Source: Salarias fasciatus (taxonomy: Eukaryota; Chordata; Actinopteri; Blenniiformes; Blenniidae). Taken from it: a stretch of DNA of 64,000 nt. The notes under the pieces are model-generated. The model was not told the DNA's origin. It made no database searches and was given only the letters and a program-made list of their open reading frames with translations. A program made the position numbers and the translations under genes. Location: assembly GCF_902148845.1 (NCBI RefSeq), contig NC_043746.1, forward strand, positions 13,272,206 to 13,336,205, read 5' to 3'. This document shows, piece by piece, positions 1 to 10,529 of the stretch. The first letter of the stretch is position 1, and each line of letters opens with the position of its first letter.

Positions 1-596
1 GTTGTTTCAAAGTGGTGAGGTATAGTGTAAAAGGGGGAGTCAGAAATATGCAAAAAGGAGCGGAATGTGCAAGAGGAAAAGAGTGAGAGAGAAAGAGGAG
101 GGGTGTTCAGTCAGCACAAGGAAAACAGCACAAGGAAAACATAAAAAAGGAGGGAAATGAATAATTTCTGCAAACAGTTTCCGTCACGATTGACTTTTTA
201 CCCCTCCTTGCATGTTTTCTCCTTCGCTGTGCATGTTTTGGCCATGCAACACGCTCTCTGAGCTGACCAATGTGTTTATGTGCAAACCTGTTCATGGGCA
301 GGCCTCCATTCATGACTTTTTATGCTTTAAAGTAGCTAATTGCCCAGGGGGTCATTAATATACGCCTGCCTCTCAATAAAATAAACCTAGAGGAAAGAGC
401 GTATGGTTAGGAGAAGGGAGAAGACGGGAAGTGGAGGCAGGAATGAGAGTAGGGACAAAAGAGAAGTGGTGTAATTATAAGGATTTAGAGCGGAGAAGGT
501 TACACAGGCAGATTCATGTTTATGTGGAGTGTCGATCAACTGTCTCTGCGGCCCCTGAGGCAGGGGCTCTCCACTCTCATCTCTGCCTTAGCACTT

Positions 597-604
597 ACAC
601 ACAC

Positions 605-636
<32 letters not shown>

Positions 637-648
637 CACACACGCACA
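597..648. repeat. CA dinucleotide microsatellite
   Basis: An interrupted (CA)n tract about 50 bp long. It generates meaningless Thr-His and Cys-Val open frames on the two strands. Confidence 0.97.
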
Positions 649-782
649 AAATCTTAGTTGATGTAATGGACATTCTGACGTTTCCCTTCTTATAATGAGA
701 CATTGTAAATAATGATTTTACAGTTACAATCATTTTTTACTGAAGTTCAGGTCACAAACACAAACATTCATTTGAACAGACT

Positions 783-785
<3 letters not shown>

Positions 786-845
<60 letters not shown>
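786..845. repeat. CA dinucleotide microsatellite, about 30 units
   Basis: An uninterrupted (CA)n tract of about 60 bp, only about 140 bp from the previous one. Long perfect CA tracts like this are common in fish genomes. Confidence 0.98.
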
Positions 846-849
<4 letters not shown>

Positions 850-2960
850 TGACCTTCAACATTTGTCCTCAGTAGATACTGTTTTTGTACCAGAGCCACA
901 TCTCCGTCTCCGATCTGTCTTCCTTTTCCTTCCCTTGGATTTTCCTTCCCTTCCTTCCATCTCAGAAAACCTTGATAACAATCACACACAGAAAAAAAAA
1001 AAAAAATGTTATGATCGAATGTATGACTGAAGATGATTGTATCAACAAAGATGATTTTGGCAGTTTTTGTTTCATATCGTTCACATCATGATATTGGTAA
1101 AGTTTCTTTGGAATCCAAATTCTGTTTAGCTTCGCTTAACTCTGCCCCCATCAGACCGTTTTCTCTCAGTGAACAATGGGATCGGAAAAAAAGAAAGACG
1201 CCACTGTTTTTTTTCTGTAGCTGCTTACCTTGGCCAGGTTACAAGGAAGACTGGAAGGGCAAACAAATCCAGCAAAGTATATCTAAGGGTGCATTTCAAC
1301 TTCTTTTCATTGCACAGTCTGTCTGTCAAGACTACAGCTTTGCCTTGCCTTGTTTTTAGTGGGTGCTGTTATTAAATCTTGGCAAGCACATGCATATTAT
1401 GATTGATTGGAAAAAGTCTCATCCACCATGTTTCAGCCATGGTGACAGAAGCATAGGGAAGATCAAAGTCATCCTGATAGATGGCTATCGCCACTCCCAC
1501 CTGTTCCCTTTGGAATTTCCTCTCTTCTCAGCATGTGTGTGTGCGCGTGCACGTCTGTTATGTCTATCAGAGTGTTTGTGTTTCTGCATGTGTGCCTGAG
1601 TTTGCATCTGTTACCAAGTGGTTGTGGACCTGTATGCGAGTGAGTGTGAGTATGTGTGTGTGTGTGTAGTCTGTTTCAACACGTCTGCAACTTGCGGGAA
1701 TCTTATAATCTGGAACTGGAATATGTGCTCATGTCTGTGTCTGTCTAGCCCTGCTCCACCTCTCCCTCTCTCTTTCTCTTTGACAGCTCTAATAGGTTTG
1801 GTAGATCAGGTTACACCCCTTGATACATGCCAACTTCTCTCAATTTTTTTTTCTTTTTGTCTAATTTGGTAGTCTGCCTTTCTTTTTGCCTGTTTCATAT
1901 AATAGCTATGTCTCTCCAACAGTTTCTCACGAACATGTGGATCTACAAACACACACACTCACTGAGAGGGAGTAAGACGAGTGAGACACATGCATGCACT
2001 GTCTCTGTAGGCCTCTCAGGTTGCTGACATTTTCCATTTTTGCGCTTATAAAGTAATAATAATAATATTAGTGGGTGTGACAGAGCAAGGGTCCATTCAC
2101 TACCACTGCCAACTGCCTATAAATATCCCCCTTCTTCGGGGGAATCCGAGAAGCAGCAGAGACCTTCAGTTTACACAGCTGAGGAGCATGTGGACCTAAA
2201 CCTCCATTCTCTCTCTTTCCCTTCTTTTTCCCTCCTCTTCTTTCTCTTATCCCTGCTCTTCATTTTCCTATCAGCTCACTATTTTGTGTGCTACCGTGTG
2301 CCTCCTTTCTTTTTTTTTCTTCCTCCGTCTTATCTCCTTTCACCTGCCTTCCTCCCTTATGATTTCTTGCGCATATCTCCGCGTCTTGCATGACCTCCCA
2401 CCTCTCCCCTCAACCTCACATCTCTTGTTTTCTGTTTATCTTCTCTGATAGATGTTGTGGTGACACACAGGACAGAGTTCAGCACATTATTATGGGAACT
2501 GTGGAGTGATGAGGTGAAGCTAATTGCAGGTGGAAGTCACCCTGTCTTTCATCACATCTCAGTATTTTGTTGTCTCCTCACTCACTTCCTGCTACTTTCT
2601 GTTCACCTGCCTCAACACGTGTGTGCCGTGATATTAAGAGACTACACTGGCTTACATTAATCTTCTGCACAGAATTTCTCTTGGAAATAAATCTAACCTT
2701 GCATAATGTCTCGATCCTACATTTGAACAATTTCCATTATGGGGAGTTGCTTTGCCTTCCAAAGAATATTATGTCCTCGTGATAGTGGTGGTATGACAGA
2801 TTTAGGTCTAAAACCCGCACTTACACAAACTAAGCAGTGTTAGTAAAAGATGTGTGTGTTTCATGACATACGGCCTTTAATTGGTATGAGTTCACCAGCA
2901 TGGGAAAAAAGACAGCAGAGTGGGGGAAAGCGCGTGGGACCTTTATTTTTTTGGTGTTTT

Positions 2961-2977
2961 CCGCCATCTAGTGGGTT
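2961..2977 (-). promoter_or_regulatory. CTCF-like motif, reverse orientation
   Basis: Read on the minus strand this contains CCCACTAGATGGCGG, a close match to the CTCF core CCASYAGRKGGCRS. It points away from the protocadherin exons, opposite to the exon-associated CSEs. A weaker minus-strand match (GCCAGATGGCACTC) lies at 3212-3226. Binding is inferred from sequence only. Confidence 0.5.
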
Positions 2978-3454
2978 ATTTGTGTCAGCGGAACAAAAGC
3001 ACATGAACTGCTTTCTCGAAAGGACGCAAGGCTTGCTTTCCAGCCGCGGTGTCTTTAAAAAGTGAACATATGTTGAAGATTTCGTTCATGGGCTGCGACC
3101 ACACAATGGGAAACGGCCCATTGTGTGTGTCCATGAGAACAGGGACGTTTCTGTGCTGAAGTTATCGCCAGTCCTCGACTGGAACCAAACAGAAACCTGC
3201 GCGTCAGCTCGAGTGCCATCTGGCCCGAGTCACGTGGTCTGGACTTTCTTCTGATTTCCAGGAAGAGACGCAGCTGTGTAACTTCTTATGCCACTTTTCC
3301 TTTGCATCTGTCTGTTTCTCTGTCTTTTTTCCTCTCAGCAAGTAGTTCCGACATTGGTTGTTGCTTCTGGGTGGAACTCTGAAACGAAAATGACACCGAC
3401 CACTAACGCCGCTCCTGTGACTGTACTTAAGACTAGTTCACCCGTCTGGACATC

Positions 3455-3549
3455 GCACCGGTTTAGCTCAGTGGTTACTTCTCGCTTTACCCGTGTCTAC
3501 CCTGCGGACCGCGGACTAAGGGGTTCAACCACGGGCGCTGTCCGGTGCT
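3455..3549 (+). ncRNA. tRNA-like sequence followed by a T-run (degenerate tRNA or SINE head)
   Basis: The ends GCACCGG and CCGGTGC are perfectly complementary, like a 7 bp acceptor stem. TAGCTCAGTGG fits a pol III A box and GGTTCAACC resembles a B box. A run of Ts follows at once (3550-3564), as a pol III terminator would. Against a working tRNA: the D stem does not close, the T arm pairs poorly, and six extra bases separate the T arm from the acceptor stem. A decayed tRNA or the head of a tRNA-derived SINE is more likely. Confidence 0.35.
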
Positions 3550-3848
3550 TTTTTTTTTTTTTTCCGTATCTCAAATGACCAGTGGTTTGAAGGGGGTTAG
3601 ATTCAATTCTTTGAAAAAGTAACTTCTTCTCTTCTTTCCTTTACCTTTATTATAGGTTATGTTTTCACAATTGTTAAAATGAATGACAACTTTTATTTTA
3701 GCTGAAATGTCTTCCTAGTTGTATATTATACGACTGGATGATTACTAACAACAGAACCTCGGCAATCGCATGCTTAAAAGAGATGTGTCCTCAAGAAAAC
3801 AGTTCTACTACAGTATTTATATGGTGACAGGTTCGACAGGCAACGTTT

Positions 3849-3867
3849 GCCCCAGTAGGAGGCGCTG
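3849..3867 (+). promoter_or_regulatory. CTCF/CSE-like motif with no exon attached
   Basis: CCCCAGTAGGAGGCGCTGTG carries both the CTCF core and the CGCTGT end typical of protocadherin CSEs. It has the same orientation as the exon-linked CSEs downstream. No protocadherin exon follows within the usual 200-300 bp. Confidence 0.5.
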
Positions 3868-3918
3868 TGGGACCGAAAAATTGGTCTCCGAGTTCCTCAC
3901 ACAGGTCAAACAAACACG

Positions 3919-5192
3919 TTTTACAGTTTTTCTCAATCGGTTTGGCTCATTTATTGAAACTGAAATTACATTTTCAAAACTCGAAGATCATTTGGCAAAA
4001 TGGTCTTACAGTTCAGCTCAACACCATAGTTCACTTGCAAAAGCTCATCTCTCTCCAAAAACTGTTCACACATGCTTCCCCATATAAAAAGTCAGAGCCT
4101 CCAAAATGTAAAGATCCTTCTCTACATCTTCGGCTCATTTCTCCAAACAGACCGGACGTTCTCAATTCTTTTGGTTCTCTTGTCAAAAACAACCTGGACG
4201 GTTCAGCAAAACACCACAGTTCACCTGTCAAAAATCAGATCTCTACCAAAACAGTTCACTCAGGTGGAAAAACTAAATTTCTTTCTCAAACAAATAGTCA
4301 ATATCCTCAAAATGTGTTGTCCTTTTGACATTGTGTGAGCACTGACAGTCAAAATGCTCAGATGTTTTGTCACTAAGGGCAAAGGACCATTGAAATATTC
4401 CTCATCTACCTTTCTGTCTCACAATGGTCACTTTGAAAGTTTTTATTTTCTTCTTTGGGTTTTTTAGCTAACAGAAAATATTGTGTATCAGAAACTGAAG
4501 ACAAAAAGCATTTTACAGTCAGAAGAACCTTCAAGTTCTGATTCACACATTGCTCTCACACCTCCAAAGACACTGTTATAATTTTTATTCACACACAGAG
4601 CAACTTCCATCCATCGGTGTTCAATATACTGTAAAAAAACAACAACAAAGAAACAAAAACAAACAAAGAAACAAACAAAACAAAAAGGAAACTTGTATGT
4701 AGCCCACAGTGCTGTAAATGAAGCTGGAGTTTCAAAGCTCACTTCTTCACTGGTCCCTCTCCTCTCCCTCCTGACTGTCCTCCTCACCTTCATGCAAACA
4801 CATCCATGTCTGGTATTCATGGTATTGAAGTGTGTTTTTGACTTATTTTGACAGTTGAACAGATAATTTTGCAGGTGGTGACTGATACAATGAAATTATG
4901 CTGATATGTTTTGGAGAGAGCAACCATGAGACTGAGAATCAATCAATCAGTTTAGAGATCAACATGATCTATTCACTTGGGAATTGTGCTAAATATATCC
5001 TTACTGTGCTTAATCATTTGCAACGATTTCCTGAGACATTGAGACATGTACAAAGACGTTTCCAATGTGATGACATGAATGAGAAATTCCGTTCTGTTGT
5101 GAGCAGTTACCGCGTAGTTTGGAAATTTGTCCATGTTGTTTTGAAAATGTAATTTCGGAAATGAGCCAAACCAATGGAGGAAAACTGTAAAT
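3919..5192. mobile_element. Probable non-autonomous DNA transposon (MITE-like) with long inverted repeats
   Basis: The sequence at 3919-3980 and the reverse complement of 5138-5192 share an ordered series of matches: TTTACAGTTTT, then GGTTTGGCTCATTT, then GAAATTACATTTTCAAAA. Long imperfect terminal inverted repeats around 1.2 kb of non-coding sequence suggest a non-autonomous DNA transposon. The interior has several variants of a short AAAACAGTTCAC unit and no recognisable transposase. I cannot name the family, and the outer ends and target-site duplication are not certain. Confidence 0.6.
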
Positions 5193-5402
5193 GATTTGAT
5201 TTCATGTCTACAAACATCCAGTGAGTGCCTGTGATGTCCTTCTCTTTGTGTTTCCCTTGTGATGGACTGTAAACTTCAGGGTTTACCTTGGATTCAACTG
5301 TAGTCAGCTGGAATCAGCAATGCTCAGTTGACTATCCAATGGATGGTGATTTAGCTTCTGAAAAAAAAAAATTAAAATCACGAGGCTTTCTGGTAAACCA
5401 AA

Positions 5403-5480
5403 CTTCCATCCTTCCATCTACCAAACCATTTTATCCAGTTTAGGGTCATGTTGGACTACAGCTGATCCCACCTGGCAGAC
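5403..5480 (+). repeat. Decayed interspersed repeat fragment
   Basis: The order CCATC, CATTTTATCC, TTTAGGGTCATG, GCTGATCCCACCTGG resembles the common fish 3' tail motif CCATCTTCTNCGCTTATCC...GGGTC...CTATCCCAGCTG of LINE/SINE-type repeats. Family assignment is tentative. Confidence 0.35.
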
Positions 5481-5812
5481 ACAACTTCTCACAACAATTT
5501 CTGAGCAAAATAAAAACAAAATTAAATACGTATTATAAAGCCAACATCACTATGACCCCAAAAATCCAAGTACAGTGGTCTCATCCTCTAAAATCATTCT
5601 CCAGTAAGGTTGATTGAGGAAAATACCAGAATTCAGGGACAAGTCTGTTAAAACGTTGCATACATGGATGCTCATGCTTCAGCGTGAAATAATTACTTTA
5701 CAAATACAAGCGACTGCAACACTTAAAAACTGTTCTACAAGCAGAACTTTGTGAATTATGGGAGCCATTGGAATCCAGAGCAATCGACTTCAACATGTGT
5801 TATTCTGCCGAA

Positions 5813-5832
5813 ACCCCAGTAGATGGCAGCAT
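5813..5832 (+). promoter_or_regulatory. CTCF-like motif with no exon attached
   Basis: CCCCAGTAGATGGCAGCAT is a near-consensus CTCF core in forward orientation. No protocadherin exon lies downstream within 300 bp. It is the second of three such sites spaced about 1.9 kb apart (3849, 5813, 7715). Confidence 0.5.
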
Positions 5833-6332
5833 AGGATAACAAGATGAAAGAACACCATCGCCCAAATAAATAATATTCCATGATGGGTACTGAAGTGTCA
5901 CCGGTAGAAACTTAATTGACACGTATTGCTTGGGGTGTCGATAAATGAATTAAGTCTTTCCGTGTTTTCTCCCTTCTCGCCGACACAATGTTGAATGTTT
6001 GTGAGAGGCACCTCCAAGGAAAAGGACACGATTACCATACATAATCATATCTATTCTCATAATTTAATATATTCTGCTGTGTGGACTGACTGTCACATCC
6101 AGCTCCCGAAATACGCCTCACCCTGGCTCCCTTACCTCATTTATTAAATTGGCATAAAACCAACAAACCCCATGCTGAGCTAAATTATAGTCGAATTATA
6201 TGTGAATATAAAATTGACTTTCAAATTGTTCCACTTTAACTGCACCTGATCTCGACTGACTGAAACAAGCAGCATAAAGAATAAAAAAATCAAAACAAAC
6301 AAATGAATAAAACGTGCACTATATGTGTACTT

Positions 6333-6375
<43 letters not shown>

Positions 6376-6386
6376 CGATAATAATG

Positions 6387-6443
<57 letters not shown>
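6333..6443. repeat. Compound CAA/TAA microsatellite
   Basis: About 44 bp of (CAA)n runs directly into about 66 bp of (TAA)n with two GATA interruptions. It produces poly-Asn and poly-Tyr/Cys frames that are not genes. Confidence 0.97.
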
Positions 6444-6444
<1 letters not shown>

Positions 6445-6910
6445 ATTTCATTTGGTAGCATACACAATGTCACTGAACAGAAATAAACATATAAACATAT
6501 ATTGAGTTTAGGCATAATCTGTATTTCAAGCAGCTGTAACTTTAATAAGCTGTTTTTAAAGTGAAAAGTAATGAAACAGAGCTGGTTAGTTGTAAAATGT
6601 GTGTAAGACGGTGACACTAAAGTATGCTTGTGACTTCAATATAACTTCGTCCAGTCTATACAGACCTTTCAGCCAAATATGTAGCTTAATGGCAAAGTTA
6701 AAGCTAAACAATGAAAGAAAACAAACAACCACAAAGTTACAATGTGTGTAAAACCGTAAGATCTATCAGTAGTAATAGCTCAGTTGAACATGTCTTTAAT
6801 TTAAAAAAATTAAAGTTTTTCTGTTTTTCTGACACCCTGAAACAGAGTTTCACGTTTCCACAGTATAAAGACTTAGCCCAGCTTTTATAAGAGCATATTT
6901 TGTGAAATTA

Positions 6911-6961
6911 ATGGATGGATGGATGGATGGATGGATGGATGGATGGATGGATGGATGGATA
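6911..6961. repeat. GGAT tetranucleotide microsatellite
   Basis: About twelve perfect copies of GGAT. Confidence 0.97.
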
Positions 6962-7332
6962 AAAGAAGGACAAATAGATCAAATAAAGAAAAAAACAAAT
7001 GAAGACAATATAAAGACAAGCAAGGTCAGTCAAAGTTTCATAAGGCAGAACAGAAATGAATTAATTCAAAAAGGGAATTGAATGCTTCCCTCTTTTCATG
7101 TCTTTTTTTAATTAACACATAATTATTAAGTGCTGTAGGCAGACCAATCTGAAGAGAATTGGTCATGAGGGCATGAATCACATTCCGAGATATCACTTTT
7201 TTAATAGTAAAATTTAATACAGGCATTAAACTTGAAAATGATATAACAAATAATACATGAATACAATTGAGATTGCAATACAGTAAACATTGCAGCACAC
7301 AATAAACACATAAACATTAATACACATGAATC

Positions 7333-7466
7333 TAGTGTTGTTGTCAAGACCACTCAACCAAGACTTGAGCATCTAAGACCAAGTGGATCGGTCAAGACCA
7401 ACATCACGAGACCAGAACAAGACTCTAAGGGGCTCAGATTGGGTCAACACCAAGACTTTGAAAAAG
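7333..7466 (+). repeat. CAAGACC-rich interspersed repeat fragment
   Basis: Repeated words (TCAAGACCA, CCAAGACTT, AAGACCAAGT, CCAAGACTTTG) in an A/C-rich strand resemble a widespread fish interspersed repeat. The class cannot be decided from this fragment. Confidence 0.4.
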
Positions 7467-7714
7467 TGAAGTGTGAAATTTGAAAAAACCGTGAGTAGAC
7501 TATGAATCAACTTGAATTTATTGTATTTAGTATATCTTCCTTTATATGTACATTTGCTTTCTACTGTGAAAATAAGAAAACAAATCCAGTTGTGTAGAAG
7601 TTTCTGTCCCTATTGAATATTACAGAAAGTAACAGAGTTGACATGATTTCTTAAGATTTTCACAGCTCATTTGATAAGGTTTACTGATGGCAGACACCTC
7701 CACTGTCGACAAAT

Positions 7715-7733
7715 CCCCAATAGATGGCGCCAC
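7715..7733 (+). promoter_or_regulatory. CTCF/CSE-like motif with no exon attached
   Basis: CCCCAATAGATGGCGCCAC is a strong forward CTCF core of the type used in protocadherin CSEs. The nearest protocadherin start is 2.8 kb downstream (10530), too far for a normal CSE. It may be a relic promoter of a lost alpha exon or an insulator. Confidence 0.5.
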
Positions 7734-10125
7734 GCGATCGCGTATGAAAAACAGAAACCTCGGTTGGGCTGGCTCGTGTACGTTATGGAGCAAAATGAAA
7801 TAGTCCACCACGCTGGTCGATAGAGAGCACGTGTTGAAAAAAAACTTGGACTATAGATTTCTTCAAGTAGTGGAAAATCCAAGAGTTCGTAACTATGAGT
7901 CCTCCTTCCCCATCCTTACTCCACCTCCCGACACCTCTCCAGGCCGTGCATGCAGCCTCCAGGGTGGAGGGACGGGTCACGGTCAGGTGTCTAGAGAGCT
8001 CCAGTTGAGAAAAAGTAATGGCAGTCTAGCTGTCGGACAATGGGGTGAGCGAGGCGATAGGGGCGGATGAGACCGGCTTAATGCTCCGTGTAATGCATGT
8101 TAATGTAACAGGCACCGGGGGACCGCCGGCCGGAGTGCTTTGGGATTATTTATCACAAAACATTTGTATTCTTCCGTCGGAGAACGGTTGATCCCGGATA
8201 GCTGCACACTAATCCTTCACTCCGTTAATTAAAAAGAAGGGGGAAGCAATGGAACTGGTAGTGGTGATTTTTTTTCCCCTCTCTTCCAGAAATGTAATCA
8301 TTTCTGGAGAAGCTTAACCATCTGCTTGAGGTTAAGTCTACAAGCAGATTGTGTTTTCTGCTTATTTAAACCTAGGGATTTTCAGTGTTTTTTTTTTCTT
8401 CCTGAAAATGGAAGGTTGGTACATTTTGAGTCTGCTTGTTCTCGGAAGCAATGTTAATTCCCAGGGTGGAAGTATGAATGACACTCTTTAGGAACCATCT
8501 TCTTCCAGATTTAGGATTTTGATCATGTAATAGGAATGCTGTTTTTATTCGGAGTCGTGACGTTTGTGACCCCATCTGAAGATAAACCATAAGCCTCACG
8601 TTGTGGTTGTTTCACTTGTTCAAGTTGTAGCCTTCTTCAAAGAGAAATACTGGAGTCAGTCGCGATTTTTTTTTTGAAGAAAAGCATTCCCATTAGCCAC
8701 GTCTGATTTTTGTTTTCAAAGCGAAAACATCACAGCATCGTTTCACATCAACATCGCTTTGTTTCCATGATCACTCCCACAGAGGACCAGCCATCAACCC
8801 AATTCTCGACAGAAGATGCAGCAGTCAAGTTTGGGAGGCAGTGTAATAGAAAATGTGATGTCTGGAGTCAAATAAAAGCGCTGCCCCTAGGCAGTAGAAA
8901 TATTTGTTTCTTGTTGTTTCTCATCTCCCTCTCGCCTTTTCCTCCCTCTTTAGAAGTTAACAAGCCCAACGCTGCCTGGGGGCCGAGGCTGTGTCGTCAG
9001 TACCAAGAAGAGACTTTCAGATTTCAAGCCACCGTTTTACATTAGGATGCCACTCATGTCTGTCTTTAGACCAACCCGAATTCACAAAGACACTCTTTAC
9101 TTCCTCTCTCACCCTCCTTACCCCACGACCTTCCCCTCTCTCTTCTTCAGTGGTTGTCTCGCTGACCAGGATTAACAGAGAAAACATTAGCTCCGGACCA
9201 CTGTGCTCTTCTTCCCATTAAAAACACACAAACAAATAAAAACTGTAGAAAGAGCACTTTAATCTAATCTGTTTTTGCAAATATTCATCAACATTTTGTG
9301 CTTTTCAAAGAGTAAACACCATTCCTGTAGGTCGTTTGATCCTGACTATAATTCGTGATTACAGACAAGTATTAAGGCTTTATGACGGTGCTGTTATGAT
9401 GATTATGTTGATATATGTACAGGACTACTTAAGTGAATTACAACCGTGTAATGCGCATTCGTACGGCTTTATTGGTCTTCCGTGGTTGTTAATGTAATGA
9501 CTTTAAGCCCCGGAATGTTGTCTGCGATCATTTAAATATTGATTAAAAACGAAAATCCTGACCTATCAAAGATTCTTTTTGTAAAACCCAATTTCGTGTG
9601 TGATGATTAATGAATGGGACTGTTTTGCAGTGTGGGCATTCGTCTTCAAAGGGCTCTAATTAAAAAGCATTATGGAGTCCCTGGAGCCTGTGGTACTGGC
9701 CACTGGGCCATTTCAGCCAAAGCAAATGAGTGCTAAGTCTGCGTGTTTTTGTTTTCTGCTTCGCAACATAATAGTTGGGGAAGACTTTATTGAAAGACTT
9801 TATTATTTTTTAAACCAACAATGTGACTTATAATTAAACCCAGTAATATAATGTTAGCTGCCATCCTGGGCCCTAAGCATTGTGTAAAGTGTAAGGCAAA
9901 TCCTTATCCATCCTCATCTGCTCAGTGCAGCCTAGAAAACGACACCCACGACAGTTTGTCTGTTAATACAAATCTGCCTGTGACGTCTGGTGTCAAACTT
10001 ACGCCTTCCAGTTTCTTTAATGGGTCAGATGAACAGACATGAGGCTGTGAAGGGTTAAATGTCGACAGTAATTAGAGCCTCACTTCGTGTCCGCGTCCTC
10101 CAATACGGAGCTGCGAGAGAAGCTG

Positions 10126-10128
<3 letters not shown>

Positions 10129-10212
<84 letters not shown>

Positions 10213-10224
10213 ACACACACACAC
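10129..10224. repeat. TC microsatellite with a short CA tail
   Basis: (TC)n of about 78 bp followed by (CA)n, about 300 bp upstream of the alpha C-type start codon. It lies in the promoter or 5'UTR region of that exon. Confidence 0.97.
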
Positions 10225-10529
10225 GCCTCCCCACCAGCTCCTTGGAGCGCCTAACACACTGGAAAATCAAAGCGCGAGCCTCCCCTGTTCACACACCGCC
10301 GGTGTTGCGCGCGGAGCAAAACACTCTCCTCTCCCCTCCCGTTTCCTCATCTTCAAATAGCTCGTGTGATAGAGTTGTCCAGACACACAGGTGTTCCACA
10401 CTTACATCTGAAGAAACCTGATTTTTTTTTTCATTTTTATTTCAGAGTACTGTAGTACTCTAGTTTTTGCTCAATGACCATATGAGGTGAAAAATGTCTG
10501 GGTGAGGTGATTTTACGCACGCTGCTGAA

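Larger units (their letters stand above)
1..10529. other. Gene-poor region upstream of the alpha C-type exon
   Basis: I see no reading frame here that resembles a known protein. The frames present are short and are mostly produced by simple repeats or pyrimidine-rich tracts. The stretch holds CA repeats, a compound trinucleotide repeat, a GGAT repeat, an inverted-repeat DNA element, a tRNA-like sequence and several CTCF-like motifs, all listed separately. Parts near 8050-8200 and 9640-9760 are unusually free of repeats, contain homeodomain-type TAAT cores, and could be conserved non-coding elements. Further alpha variable exons, if present, would lie beyond position 1. Confidence 0.6.

Noticed and set aside
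431-989. Open frames rich in Thr-His or Cys-Val
   Set aside because: They are translations of CA microsatellites.
3140-3161. TTCAGCAC on the minus strand upstream of the cluster
   Set aside because: Only a partial left half, no recognisable right half at any allowed spacing.
6180-6617. 145-residue minus-strand frame with poly-Tyr and poly-Cys
   Set aside because: Generated by the CAA/TAA repeat; no complexity outside it.
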